From: Bufo bufo
Lineage: Eukaryota > Chordata > Amphibia > Anura > Bufonidae
Direction of reading: 5' to 3'
NCBI RefSeq assembly: GCF_905171765.1
Contig: NC_053389.1
Location: 213,720,624-213,784,623 of the forward strand
Length of the DNA stretch: 64,000 nucleotides
In this document: positions 54,362-64,000 of the stretch, piece by piece
Layout of the letters: each line of letters begins with the position of its first letter
Position numbering within the stretch: the first letter of the stretch is position 1
Position numbers and translations under genes: made by a program
The notes under the pieces: generated by a model
Databases searched by the model: none
The model's input: the letters and a program-made list of their open reading frames with translations, nothing else
What the model was told of the DNA's origin: nothing

Positions 54362-54744
54362 TAGAGATGGTCTTGCGGTTCGCCCGGTGGTCGATTCGTG
54401 GTGAACTTTGCTTGTTTGCGGTTCGCCAAACGGGCAAACATATAGCGATGTCCGCTGGCGCAATATTATTTTACATTGTGAAGAACTTTGACCCATGACA
54501 CATCGATCAGGTGGTACAGGACAGCCAATTGAAACGTTTTAGCACATGGACATTCCCCCTACCTTATATATAAACCCGATCTAATCACCATTTTACATTC
54601 AGTCTTTTGCCAGTGTAGGGGGAGGTTGCTGTGTGGAGCAGGGACAGACTGTTAGGGACACCAAAAGCTAGCAAATCGGGCCACAAAAGTCCTTTTAAGG
54701 ACTGGTATAGGTGTGCTATCGATAGCTGTGACTTACTGAGGGGT

Positions 54745-55310
54745 GTAATATACTTTTAATATACTTTCTAACATAGAAATTATATTATAGTGCATTTGTA
54801 TTGTGCAGCAGTTGTGTGCGGTTCTGCTGCGATACGGCAACTATACAGAGGGACAAACGCTATTGGAACAAATAAGTTCTACTGGTGTGATATACCAGTT
54901 GCCCCCCAAAAAAACTGATTGAAGCAGGGGTGTTATATACCAATTATATACTTTCTATATAGTGCATTTGGGTAGTGCAGCATTTGTTTGCGGTTTTGCT
55001 GCGTTACCTCAGCTCACAGAGTGACAAACGCTATTGGAACAAATAATTTCTACTGGTGTAATATACCAGTTGACCCCCCCAAAAACTGATTGAAGCAGGG
55101 TGCTATATACCAATAATATACTTTCTATATAGTACATTTGGGTAGTGCAGCATTTATTTGCGGTTTTGCTGCGTTACCGAAGCTACAGATAGTGACAAAC
55201 GCCATTGGAACAGTGAGAAACGCTATTGGAACAAATAATTTCTACTGGTGTGATATACCAGTTGCTCCCCAAAAAAACAAATTGAAGCAGGGATATGATA
55301 TATCTTCTTC
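54745..55310 (+). repeat. Leader tandem repeat of hAT no. 4 (~175-bp unit)
   Basis: Three diverged units opening near 54760, 54948 and 55121, each with ACTTTCTA..TAGTGCATTTG, a TGCAGCA.TTG.TTGCGGTT.TGCTGCG segment and GAACAAATAA.TTCTACTGGT. Lies between the left terminus and the start of the gene. Confidence 0.85.
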
Positions 55311-55359
55311 CACAAATTCTGCTCTTCTATAGGGAATTTTGTCACAGGGTTATTTTGAA

Positions 55360-58300
55360 AATGACAAGCAGAGGAAGAGGCAGGACATTCCGTAGGGGTG
55401 GCAGGGGTTGGGCAGGTGCACTAGGCTGGAGACTAAGTGGGAAGTTGCAGAAGGTGCGTGCGATTATGTAAAAGGACGCACCAGATTTGGTTGAGTGGCT
55501 CACTCAGCCTTCCGCTTCTGCACCCTCCTCATCCTCTCTATCTGCACCCTAATCACTCTCTGCTGTGTGCACCCCAAAAGACACCACCACCACCACTACC
55601 TTATCCCCTCTGCTGGAGTCAGAGGAATTATTTTCCAATCCATTACAAGACCTTACCGATGCGCAGCCATTCTTGGCATCGGATCAGGAAGAGGAGGTAT
55701 CAACGGTCGGCACCCAGCAGTCTGAAGACAGTACCCAGATCATCCCAAGGAAGGTGGTCCCCACTGTTGCTGCCGAGATCTCTAATGTCAGTGGTGGTGA
55801 AGGAGACGATGATGACGTGTCTATGGACGTCACATGGGTGCCTAAAAGAGAGGAAGAGAAGGGGAGTTTAAAAGGGAGAGACGGAGCAGCAGATAGGAAG
55901 GAGAAGGAAGAGATGCAGGCAGAACTTACAGTGCACAGGAGGCAAAAAGCAGACTGCTAATGTATCTGGAATGAGTAATCCACCATGCACGCTCCCAGGA
56001 CACCGACACATGGCTCCGCAGTGTAGGCTTTTTTAACGTCTGCTGCTGACGATAGTGTTGCCATCTGCAGCCTGTGCTGTGAACGCATACGTCGTGGTAA
56101 GCCCAACACTCCCCTAGGGACGACCGTCTTAAGAAGGCACCTGGCCTCCCATCACCGAGCCAAGTGGGAGCAACACCGTCAGAACCCACAAAGACACACT
56201 CCTTGTGCTCCACGTCCTGCCTCTTCTCCTTCTCCTCTCCATGTTTCCTCCACTCCCCCTTCCACCATGCCATCGTCGCGTTCATCTGGCAAAATGCAGG
56301 CTTCTCTGGCCAAAATGTTCGAGCGAAAAAAGATGATGACGCCTGATAACCCTCTTGCCCAACGGCTGACCGCTGGCTTGTCGAAACTGCTAGCCCGCCA
56401 ACTACTGCCTTATAAACTGGTGACTTGGAGGCCTTTAGAAAATTTGTGGCCATTGGCACACTGCAATGAAAGGTCTCCGGAAGGAAATATTTCTACCAGA
56501 AGGGCATCCCAGAGCTATATTGTCACGGCTGAGGATGGGGGAAATCCTCAGCCGTGTGGAGCCAGGTGATGTTATGGCTGCTTGACCACGAAGACAGGAT
56601 TAGGGAGCAGGTCACCTCCTAAACGCATCCCTAACCTGACCCTGACTCCTAGCTACATGAGCCAACCTTGATGGTAGGAGGGCTCATGCTCCGGAACCTA
56701 GAAGTCCCTGCTAGCCCTCAAGATGGCCCTAAGCTAGGAGCTGAGTAAGACAACCCACTCCTCCTAAGCACGGAGGAGCAGGAGTCTCAACGGCCAAGCT
56801 GCTGGAAAAGGGGAAACATAAACAGCCTATGTATATGGCAGGTGCTGCACTAGTTCCAGCCACCTGCCACAGCCCTGCTGACTGGATCCGTGTGCAGGAA
56901 AGCTGAAGTCCACAAATAGCAGACAGACGTCAGCACAAACTCATCCACACACCGGAACCCAGATACATGGCAGCACTAAATAGGACAGGAAAACATAGGA
57001 GGCTGCTTCAGCTAGCAAGACTGAAGCAACCTACTGAGCCCTGCTAGAGAGAGGGTCTATATAGGCCCAAGTGGCTACACCCAAGGGTTGGACACACCCA
57101 GTGACATCACACACACACTGGGAAGGAAGTTAACCCTTCCAGTACCACAGAAGGGAAAGACACATAAATGGGAAGTGCACACAATACATACAACGTGCAT
57201 AACATACACACACCTAACATAAAGGTTGCTAGGTGTGACCGCATGCCAGGGCAGCAAGCTGCCTAGCGACGCTCAGGCTGCTCTGCTGCAAAATACAACA
57301 CTGGTTGCCCGCGGCAACCACAAGTCAGGCCACAGACAAGCGGCCCTCACCCGTGGTTGAACACCCATACAAAACCGCAGGCAACTGCATGCGGTAAAGG
57401 AGTCACGGTCATGGGCATGGCCGTGACATATATGGCCACGTTAAGCGGCAAGTGAATGTATCTCTGGCACACAGTGTCGGTTCCAAGATACATCTGACCA
57501 CAGACACGTGGTCTAGCAAACACGGGCAGGGAAGGTACATAACTTTTACTGCCCACTTGGTGAACCTTCAGACGGCCATCAAGCATGCAACCTTTGGCAC
57601 CTATGTGGATTTGGTGTTACCGCCACCGATTGCATGCAAGCCTGCCTCTTCTATTCCTCCTCCTACTTCATCCACCATCTCTTCCTCGGCTGACTCCTCT
57701 GTTTCCACTGCTACCGCCTCTTCCGTTGTGCCCCCCAAGCTCCCCAGAACCTATTTGACGTGCCAGGTGAGACATTGCCATGCTGTGCTGAAGCTGTTGT
57801 GCCTGGAAGCCAAGAGCGACACCGGTCCTGCACTCCTTTCAGCTCTGTGGTCACAGGCCGATCAGTGGCAAACCCCACTCAATTTGACAGTTGGTAAAGT
57901 GGTGTGCGACAACGGTGCCAATCTGCTGAGCGCACTAAAACAGGGCAAAATGACACATGTGCCGTGCATGGCACACATCCTGAACTTAGTCGTGTAGCGA
58001 TTCGTTGCCAAATACCCCAGGGTCCAGGACGTCTTGCAGCAGGCCAGGAAAATCTCTGGCCATTTTAGAAGATCTTACACAGTCGTGGCTCGCGTTGCTG
58101 ATGTGCAGCAGCGACACCCCCTGCTCCTCAGACATTTGATTTGTGACAGCCTGACACAATGGACCTCCAACTTGTATATGCTTGATAGGCTGCTCCATCA
58201 GAAAGGTGCAGGTAATTACTACCTGTACGAACTCTGCTGCTGGACAGGTTCTGGGAGCTTGTTTTTTTTTCACCACGCTAGTGGCTGCTCATGCGCGACG

Positions 58301-59302
58301 CATGCAGACTTCTGCGGCCATTTGATGAGATTACCAAACTGGTCAGTCACAGCCAGAGCGCCATCAGTGATATCGTACCTTACGCCTTCTTTCTGGAGCG
58401 TGCATTGCGTTGTGTCATTGATCAAGCCGTCGAGGAGCAGGAAGATGAGGAAGTCGCAATGCTGGATGAATTCCCAGGGGGTGCTACTCCATCTGGAGCA
58501 AGTCAACAGGAGTCTGAAGAAGAGTCAGGGGAGGAGCAAGAAGAGCAGGCTTTACATTTTTCTTGGATCCCTAGTGTTGTCCGTGACTAGGGGGAGGAGA
58601 CCGAGGACGACATTATCCTGGACGATGAGCAGGAGCCAGGCCACTCCACCGCTTCCAGTTTAGTGCAAATGGGGGCCTTTATGCTCCAGTGTTTGAAGAG
58701 GGACCCCCGTATAAGAAGCATAAAGGGCAAGGACCAGTACTGGGTGGCAAAGTACTAAGTAAAGACACAAAATGGCGGACATGTTACCAGCATTACAGAG
58801 GGCTGTCAGAATGCAGCACTTCCAGGCCTTGCTTCGAGAAATGATGCATTCTCACAGAGAAACAGTTGCAGGTACCAATCCAACAGCGCATGCAAGAAGA
58901 GGGCAGTTTAAAGATGTGTTGGTCACTTCGGATATGAGATCATTCTTGCAACCAACCTATTGACAGCCGCCCTCCAGATCCATCCTCAAGGAACGCCTAG
59001 ACCGACAGGTGTCCGACTACATCGGGTTAACGGCCGATGTGGACGCTCTGAGAAGTGAGGAACCCCTGGAGTACTGGGTGTGCAGGCTTGACCTGTGGCC
59101 AGAGCTGGCACAATTTTCCATGAAACTCTTGGCTTGCCCCTCGTCCAGTGTCCTGTCCGAAAGGACGTTCAGCGCAGCAGGGTGGATCGTGACAGATAAG
59201 CGCATTCTACTAGCTCACGACAGTGTGGACTACCTCACATTTCTAAAAATTAATGAGGCATGGATCTCGGAGGAATTCAACACCTGTGACGACCACGTTT
59301 AA
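55360..59302 (+). pseudogene. hAT transposase (BED type), copy no. 4, broken by a solo LTR
   Basis: The gene starts with ATG at 55360 (MTSRGRGRTFRRGGRG), a basic N-terminus like that of hAT no. 1. The BED finger at 56036-56165 is intact in pattern: VAICSLCCERIRRGKPNTPL, then RRHLASHH. The core follows: RLTAGLSKLLARQLLPYKL, then a solo LTR (56521-57428) inserted within a codon run, then IHLTTDTWSSKHGQGRY (first Asp), VVCDNGANLLSAL and VPCMAHILNLVV (second Asp, C-x2-H), RPFDEITKLVS (Glu region). The dimerisation end is well preserved (EYWVCRLDLWPELAQFSMKL, SERTFSAAGWIVTDKR), with the stop at 59300-59302. In-frame stops occur at about 55468, 55549, 55958 and 57996, with frame changes near 56430 and 58250 and a deletion near 58757. 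Clearly the same family as hAT no. 3. Confidence 0.92.
56521..57428. mobile_element. Solo LTR with perfect 5-bp duplication
   Basis: Begins TGTCACGGCTGAGG and ends GGCCGTGACA; the terminal 8 bases TGTCACGG and CCGTGACA are exact inverses. TATAT lies on both sides (56516-56520, 57429-57433). No coding region, so it is what remains after recombination between two LTRs. It splits the hAT no. 4 transposase gene. The internal TCCTCAGCCGTG is palindromic to the start, forming a small terminal hairpin. Confidence 0.9.
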
Positions 59303-59369
59303 TTGAATTTCCATATGACAGCCCACAAATATCCGACACCACTCAGATTAAATATTGGTCCCTTTCTTA

Positions 59370-59692
59370 GGTAAATACAGCGGCATAAAAGGCCTTTTCT
59401 GTCCGTTGAATGCCTAATGTTTTGGAAAATTTATATTTAATGACCGTGTAATCTACCTCCAGTCGCATACTTACATGTTCTTTTATGTACGCTCATGCAT
59501 AATTTTAGGGGCCTGTAGTGCACTGGCCTGCTGGAAATATGATATCAAATGACCCTGTAATCTACCTCCAGCCACATACTTACTTGTTCTTTTATGTACG
59601 CTGAATGCCTAATTTTTGGGGCCTGTAGTACACTGGCCTACTGTAAAATTGATATCCATTGACCGTGTAATCTACCTCAAGCCACATACTTA
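59370..59692 (+). repeat. Short tail repeat of hAT no. 4 (first block)
   Basis: About three units of the same ~107-bp repeat as the satellite at 40288-46250, here on the plus strand: TAATTTTTGGGGCCTGTAGT, ACACTGGCCTACTGTAAAAT, ACCGTGTAATCTACCTCAAG, CCACATACTTA. It starts about 70 bp after the transposase stop. Further units follow after the insertions, at 60975-61034, 61304-61400 and 61560-61800. Confidence 0.9.
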
Positions 59693-60974
59693 TGCAGTAT
59701 GCCAGACCGACAGGGGAATCATATGTGAGGTCACGGTGTGAGCATTAGGTGGGCCAAGGTAAATACAGTTCTGGTTACTCACGGTTATGTCGTCCCTGGG
59801 CAGGCCTGCATAAGTGAAGAGGAGAACGGCACAGGAATTCTCTAGGGCACACTCTGGTGTAAGGGATACAGGCCAGATGGTGGTTCGAGGTGCCCTTGAT
59901 GATCTGTATTAATGTGCTTATGGCAAGGTCCCTTGTAGTCGTGACACCAGTACCTTTTATGGTGGTACAACCATTTACTGTAGTGTTAACTGAGGAATTG
60001 GAGACTGAGACAAGGATGGTGTAATCCAACTTATAACTTTTACTGAACGTTGCTCCTGATAACATTTACATCCAAGTATAAAACAGTACATCCAGATATG
60101 AAATACAGTCTTTAGTATATCCAGATATGCAATTACAAACTTTAGTACATCCAGATCTAAAATACAGTCTTTAGTACATCCAGATATGCAATACAGTCTC
60201 TCATGCATAAGAGGGTAGGGTATTGTAAGTCCTTAGGTAAAACAGGCTCTTTGTCTTTTATATATATGAAAGCTACTGCTTCAGACTAGGCTTTTGAAGT
60301 ATAAAAGTCTTAGGCTGGTATGAACTCTCGCCTTATTCTAAACTGAATTAAAGATGATTTTCAGAATCCTTGAACCTCTATTTCCAGTGCTTTTCTGGAA
60401 GTTGGCCTAGCTGTCCTCAGGGTTTAAACTGGAGGTGTGGATGCCGGAAGCTGTGTCCTACACCTAATTGCAAAGGTGCCTGGGAAGCCTTTGAGTATGG
60501 CCATTTGCTATCCTTTGACTTAAAATATACTAATCCCCTTGAATACTTGCTGTAGCAGCTTGTCACTGGTCACCCCAGAGGAATGAGCAATAGAAGTAGA
60601 TTTCTTACCCCTAGGCTGAATCTTGTAGGCTTTAACCCTGGACTGTGGAGCCAACAGGGAGACAGCAGAGAGGCAGGAGACCTCCCTCCAGCAGGCAGCT
60701 ACATCATGACTGCTCTCTGACTAAACTAGTCCAGACTGGACTAACTGTGCCTGAGCTAAGCTATATATACACACTGTAACACTGCCCCATCTAGTGGAGA
60801 ACCTAGTGTAGTGCACCCTAACTAGGCCTGTATAAAGGATCTTACACATAAAATCACATAGTGACATGGGAGAATATGACATGAGATAAATTACAGCATA
60901 CAGGCATAATATATGACAATAAAATACAATAAAACAAGTTTGCGGTGCCCACGGCCACGTAGTGGGACACTGCA
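59693..60974. mobile_element. LTR-like insertion in the hAT tail
   Basis: About 1.28 kb between TGCAGTATGCC and GGGACACTGCA, with ACTTA (or CTTA, depending on one ambiguous A) on both sides, so the tail repeat reads through if it is removed. The ends TGCAGT/ACTGCA are inverted. No coding region. A partial relative is at 33509-34140. TG..CA ends and a 4-5-bp duplication fit an LTR; a solo LTR is the simplest reading. Confidence 0.7.
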
Positions 60975-61034
60975 CTTACTTATTATTTTAAGTACACTGA
61001 ATGCATAATTTTTGGGGCCTGTAGTACACTGGCG

Positions 61035-61303
61035 CAGTGTCGGACTGGGGTGCCTAGGGCCCACCAGTAAAATTTATTTTGGGGGCCCACCATACGGATA
61101 CATTAAAATATAATAAATAATCTAACACTTTTTTTATATGAAAATAGGCTGGTTGAGGTGCTGTACATTAAATATATGTATGTAGTGCAGTAAGTTTACT
61201 GTGTTATGTGCCACTTGTGCAGGGGGTGGGAGACTTGGGGCCCACCTTGCTAAGGGGCCCACCGGGGGATTCCCCTGTACCCCTGTGGGCCAGTCCGAGC
61301 CTG
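61035..61303. mobile_element. hAT-type MITE in the hAT tail
   Basis: Begins CAGTGTCGGACTGGGG and ends CCAGTCCGAGCCTG, an imperfect inverted repeat. Flanks CACTGGCG (61027-61034) and CACTGGCC (61304-61311) match at seven of eight. GGGCCCACC recurs near both ends in inverted or direct form. No ORF. Confidence 0.88.
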
Positions 61304-61800
61304 CACTGGCCTGCTGGAAAATTGATATCCAATGACCGTGTAATCTACCTCCAGCCACATACTTACTTGTTCTTTTCTGAACGGTGAATGAATAATTGTT
61401 GCGGCCTCAGAGGAATTCAACACCAGTGAAGACCACGTGTTATCGAATTTCAACTATTATCATTAGGGTTTTTTTTTAAGAGGGGGGATTTCATTAGCCA
61501 TGTTTTTAATTCAATTTTATTTTTTTTAGTTCTTTTAAACATGTATTTGACCTGTATTTGTACTGGCCTGCAGTAAAATTGATATCCATTGACCGTGTAA
61601 TATAACTCCGGCCACATAATCACTTGATCTTTTCTGTCCAGTGAATGCCTAATGTTTGGGGCCTGTAGACCAGTAGCCTACAGTAAAATTTTTATCCATT
61701 AACCGCATAATGTATCTCGAGCCACATAATCAGATTTTTTTTTATGTCAGGTGAATGCCTAATTTTTAAGGCCCGTAGTCCTGTGGCCTAAAATAAAAAC
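61304..61800 (+). repeat. Tail repeat of hAT no. 4 (second block) with duplicated gene end
   Basis: More tail units, with a second copy of the transposase stop region at 61407-61455 (GAGGAATTCAACACC, GACCACGTG) that parallels 59270-59318. So the tail was partly formed by duplicating a segment that includes the gene end. Confidence 0.8.
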
Positions 61801-61847
61801 AGGGCACATTTCAGAGAATTTCCCTTTAAGACGCATAAAAATGTCCC

Positions 61848-62788
61848 TGTCACGGCCTTTGGTTTGCGCCGTGACACTGTTGCCACACTTGCGGTTGCCT
61901 GCGGTGACATGTTGCTGTGAGAGCATGCAGTGGCAGTGTCTCGGCCTTCTAGGTGATTGCCGTGATATGGTTGCCACGCATTCTGTTGCCGGTGGTAATG
62001 TGTGGTTTGGTAAGCTTGTGTGTGCACTTCCCCTTTAAGTGGCTTCCTTCCTCTGTCTGGTGTTTGGAAGGGTTAACCTCCTTCCTAGTATTTTGTGAAC
62101 ACTGGGTTTATGTGTGTGTGGGTGTGGCTGCTTGGGCAATTTAGCCTCTGCTGGATGCCTGAAGCTCAGTGTTCCTCCAGCCTTGGTGTATGCTGGTGGT
62201 TCACTGTTCCTGGCTTTTACCATCTGTCCAGTGAGGGCCACCCATCATTGATGTTATTATGGTGTTTCTTTCCCTTCTTATCTTTTGGTTTGCGTGGGTT
62301 ATGTTCAGGGTGTTGTATGTCTTGTGTTTTGTTACATTCCCCTGTCTCACGTTTATTGCAGCTATGAGAGTCCTGGGTTCCTGTGTCGTTGTAGTTTGTG
62401 CTGTGTCCTTTAATTTTGGTGTGGACTGCAGCACTTGTGCATGGGTTCCAGTCAGTGTGGCTGTGGCAGGTAAGTGTGTTATTGGTTTCGCTTACCTGCC
62501 AACTCTATATGCTGTATGTGTTCCCCTCTCCTTGCAGCCTGGCCTCAGATAGAGACTCCTGTTCCTCCATGACTGGGATGAACAGGTCGTCTCTTCCCGG
62601 CTCCTTGGTGAGGGCCTTCCAGGGCGACTCAGGGTGTCTAGGAATCTCATACGGTGAGGAGTCAGGGAGAGGATTAGGGATACTGTAGAAGGTGACCTGT
62701 TCCCTTATTACTCCTTTTGGCCAGGCGGATCCCCTTTCACCCTTTGACTCCGCACGGTGGGGGGCTTCCCCTACTCCCCTCTGTGACA
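61848..62788. mobile_element. Second solo LTR in hAT no. 4
   Basis: Begins TGTCACGGCCTTTGG and ends CTCTGTGACA. The outside 5-mers are GTCCC (61843-61847) and ATCCC (62789-62793), four of five identical. No coding region. The start shares TGTCACGG with the LTR at 56521, but the bodies are different, so two LTR families have hit the same element. Confidence 0.82.
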
Positions 62789-63032
62789 ATCCCCTGTTTG
62801 CGAAACATATTTTTTGTTGGGATTTTTGTCATTAATCACCCTCTAGTATGTCACTGTCCATGTTGTGGGACTATTTGTACACTTCTACTAAGTATTTGGT
62901 GTCCGCAAATATGAGCTGAAGATTTTTCACGTTCGCCTGCCATTAAAGTGAATGGGGCCCGCCGCGAACTTGCGGTTCGTGAACATTTGATCACGTTCGC
63001 AGACCGTCCCGGCTGATATTCGTCCATCACTA
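62789..63032 (+). repeat. 3' terminal region of hAT no. 4
   Basis: Matches the inverse of 39829-40051 in hAT no. 3 (TGTTGTGGGACTATTTGT, CATTAAAGTGAATGGGGCCC, GTGAACATTTGATC). Rich in TTCGCG / CGAAC motifs towards the terminus. Confidence 0.88.
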
Positions 63033-63540
63033 ATTGGATATTCTTTTTGATGATAGTGTGACCTGAATTGTATGTGCTTTGCAAAAGAACTTGTGTTAGT
63101 TTGCAAAGATTTTTTTAAAGTAAAAGGCAATCTGCTTGGGTTAAAGTGGTGCATTTCTTGACGGCTTTTTTGATTAGTTGTGAGGGATAATGTTTTTCTC
63201 TGAAGCGGTTCTCTAGGATTTGGGCTTGATATGTGAAAATATTGTCATGTCAGCAGTTTCTGCAGATCTGTTTGAGTTGTGCAAAAGGGATGTATTCAAG
63301 CCAGGAAGGGTAGTGAGCACTGTAAAAACCTAGATAACTAGCATAATTAGCATCAACTTTTTTGAAATGTCTACTGGTTTCAAGAGTTCTTGCGTCTTTC
63401 TTAGTAAAAATTTTGTGATTAAGGAACTCAATCTGAATGCTGTAGGCTGTTGGTAAGAAAAGGAGAGCCCAAAATCTTTGTTATTAAGAGCATTAAAAAA
63501 TGAAAATTCTTTCCTCAGAAAAACCACATCAAAGCAGGAC
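63033..63540 (-). pseudogene. Penelope-like element, RT-end segment (upstream half)
   Basis: Minus strand. From about 63527 downward: FLRKEFSFFNALNNKDFGLS, PTAFRLSSLITKFL, then in other frames residues around SWLEYIPFAQLKQICRNC (about 63300-63250) and FREKHYPSQLIKKA (about 63205-63160), ending IIKKNIQ at the hAT border. This is the region C-terminal to the RT core in Penelope-like elements, and it continues at 54361 with the W-H-L segment. At least two frame changes. The RT catalytic motifs are not in the window. Confidence 0.78.
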
Positions 63541-63918
63541 CATTTGAGTTAATCCTCTGTCGACTGTAACTCCTGTTACCTTTTCTCCTGGTGCCGTCTC
63601 TGTGTCTTTTTTCGTTTTTATTTTATTATTTTTATTAAGATATCTTTCACTTCATTCTGGTGAAAAAGTACCTTTAATCCATGCACAAATGAGCAATTAA
63701 GTGCACTGGGGATAGGCCCAAGCCACCCTAAGCACCCTTCCTACTGCTTCCTCTGCCAGGCACTCCCTTTTCTTGTTTCTTTAATGGATGTCCTTTTTAT
63801 TTGATATGTTCTTAATTTGCATCTACAAAATAAAGAGGTATATTAAAGTCACATGTACATCACCTTTTATATGTCTAATATATTCCTCCAGATCATGGTT
63901 GTCATAAAACAGCAGTTG
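63541..63918. other. Intergenic stretch, no gene seen
   Basis: A repeat-like piece CACTGGGGATAGGCCCAAG at 63704; nothing else recognised. Confidence 0.45.
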
Positions 63919-63919
63919 G

Positions 63920-64000
63920 AAAACTGCTACAAGAGGACATAGTTTTAAATTAGAGGGGCAAAGGTTTAAAAGTAATATCAGGAAGTATTATTTTACTGAG
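63920..64000 (+). mobile_element. CR1 LINE 3' fragment, runs off the window
   Basis: ACAAGAGGACATAGTTTTAA, AGAGGGGCAAAGGTTTAAAA and GGAAGTATTATTTTACTGAG match 9050-9123 and the inverse of the long CR1. It is another 5'-truncated copy; its 3' end is outside the window. Confidence 0.88.

Larger units (their letters stand above)
54362..63032 (+). mobile_element. hAT DNA transposon no. 4, complete ends, with four nested insertions
   Basis: Left terminus TAGAGATGGTCTTGCGG at 54362; right terminus CCATCACTA at 63032 (TAGTGATGG inverted). The outside 8-mers ATTGGAGG (54354-54361) and ATTGGATA (63033-63040) match at six of eight. Order: leader with tandem repeats, transposase, short satellite-like tail, 3' end. 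The element interrupts a Penelope-like element and contains a solo LTR (56521-57428), an LTR-like element (59693-60974), a MITE (61035-61303) and another solo LTR (61848-62788). Without these insertions it would be about 5.3 kb. Confidence 0.92.

Overview
This window looks like vertebrate intergenic DNA made almost entirely of transposable elements, many inserted inside one another. I found no host exon, tRNA or rRNA that I could defend. The mixture of elements points to an amphibian, most likely a frog: large BED-finger hAT transposons, a chromodomain Ty3/Gypsy element, CR1 LINEs with the typical short-repeat 3' end, Penelope-like elements with a GIY-YIG domain, Tc1 elements, and many palindromic MITEs. 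The organism is inferred from the repeat types, not from a gene.

Layout. 1-5337: 3' part of a first hAT element (transposase pseudogene, 93-bp tandem repeats, internal duplications, right terminus). 6353-16596: one Gypsy chromovirus on the minus strand, bounded by a near-perfect 5-bp target duplication. It contains a second Gypsy, a truncated CR1 and a second hAT element; one large deletion near 10280 explains why pieces of these elements are fused. 17578-18841: a hAT-like nonautonomous element with a perfect 8-bp duplication, carrying a long hairpin and a minisatellite. 19305-20010: a decayed DDE transposase. 20195-22996: foldback repeats. 23004-24555: a complete Tc1 element with an unbroken 364-codon transposase whose first catalytic Asp is Asn. 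24569-25735: a Penelope-like 3' end. 26310-28300: a large foldback. 34813-37784: a CR1 LINE with almost complete endonuclease and reverse transcriptase, broken by one nonsense codon and one frameshift, itself inserted in a MITE. 38176-38839: a TTAA-flanked palindromic MITE.

39829-49114 is a complete-ended hAT element on the minus strand (8-bp duplication, 7 of 8 matching). Its 3' noncoding tail has expanded into a roughly 6-kb satellite of about 55 copies of a ~107-bp unit, with a 12-unit, ~1.28-kb higher-order period. 54362-63032 is a plus-strand member of the same hAT family, whose tail has only a few of the same units. It sits inside a Penelope-like element and was itself hit by at least four younger insertions (two solo LTRs, one LTR-like element, one MITE).

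Nothing here works together as an operon or pathway. The meaningful relations are nesting, shared ancestry and decay: which element landed in which, where the breaks are, and how a transposon tail became a satellite.
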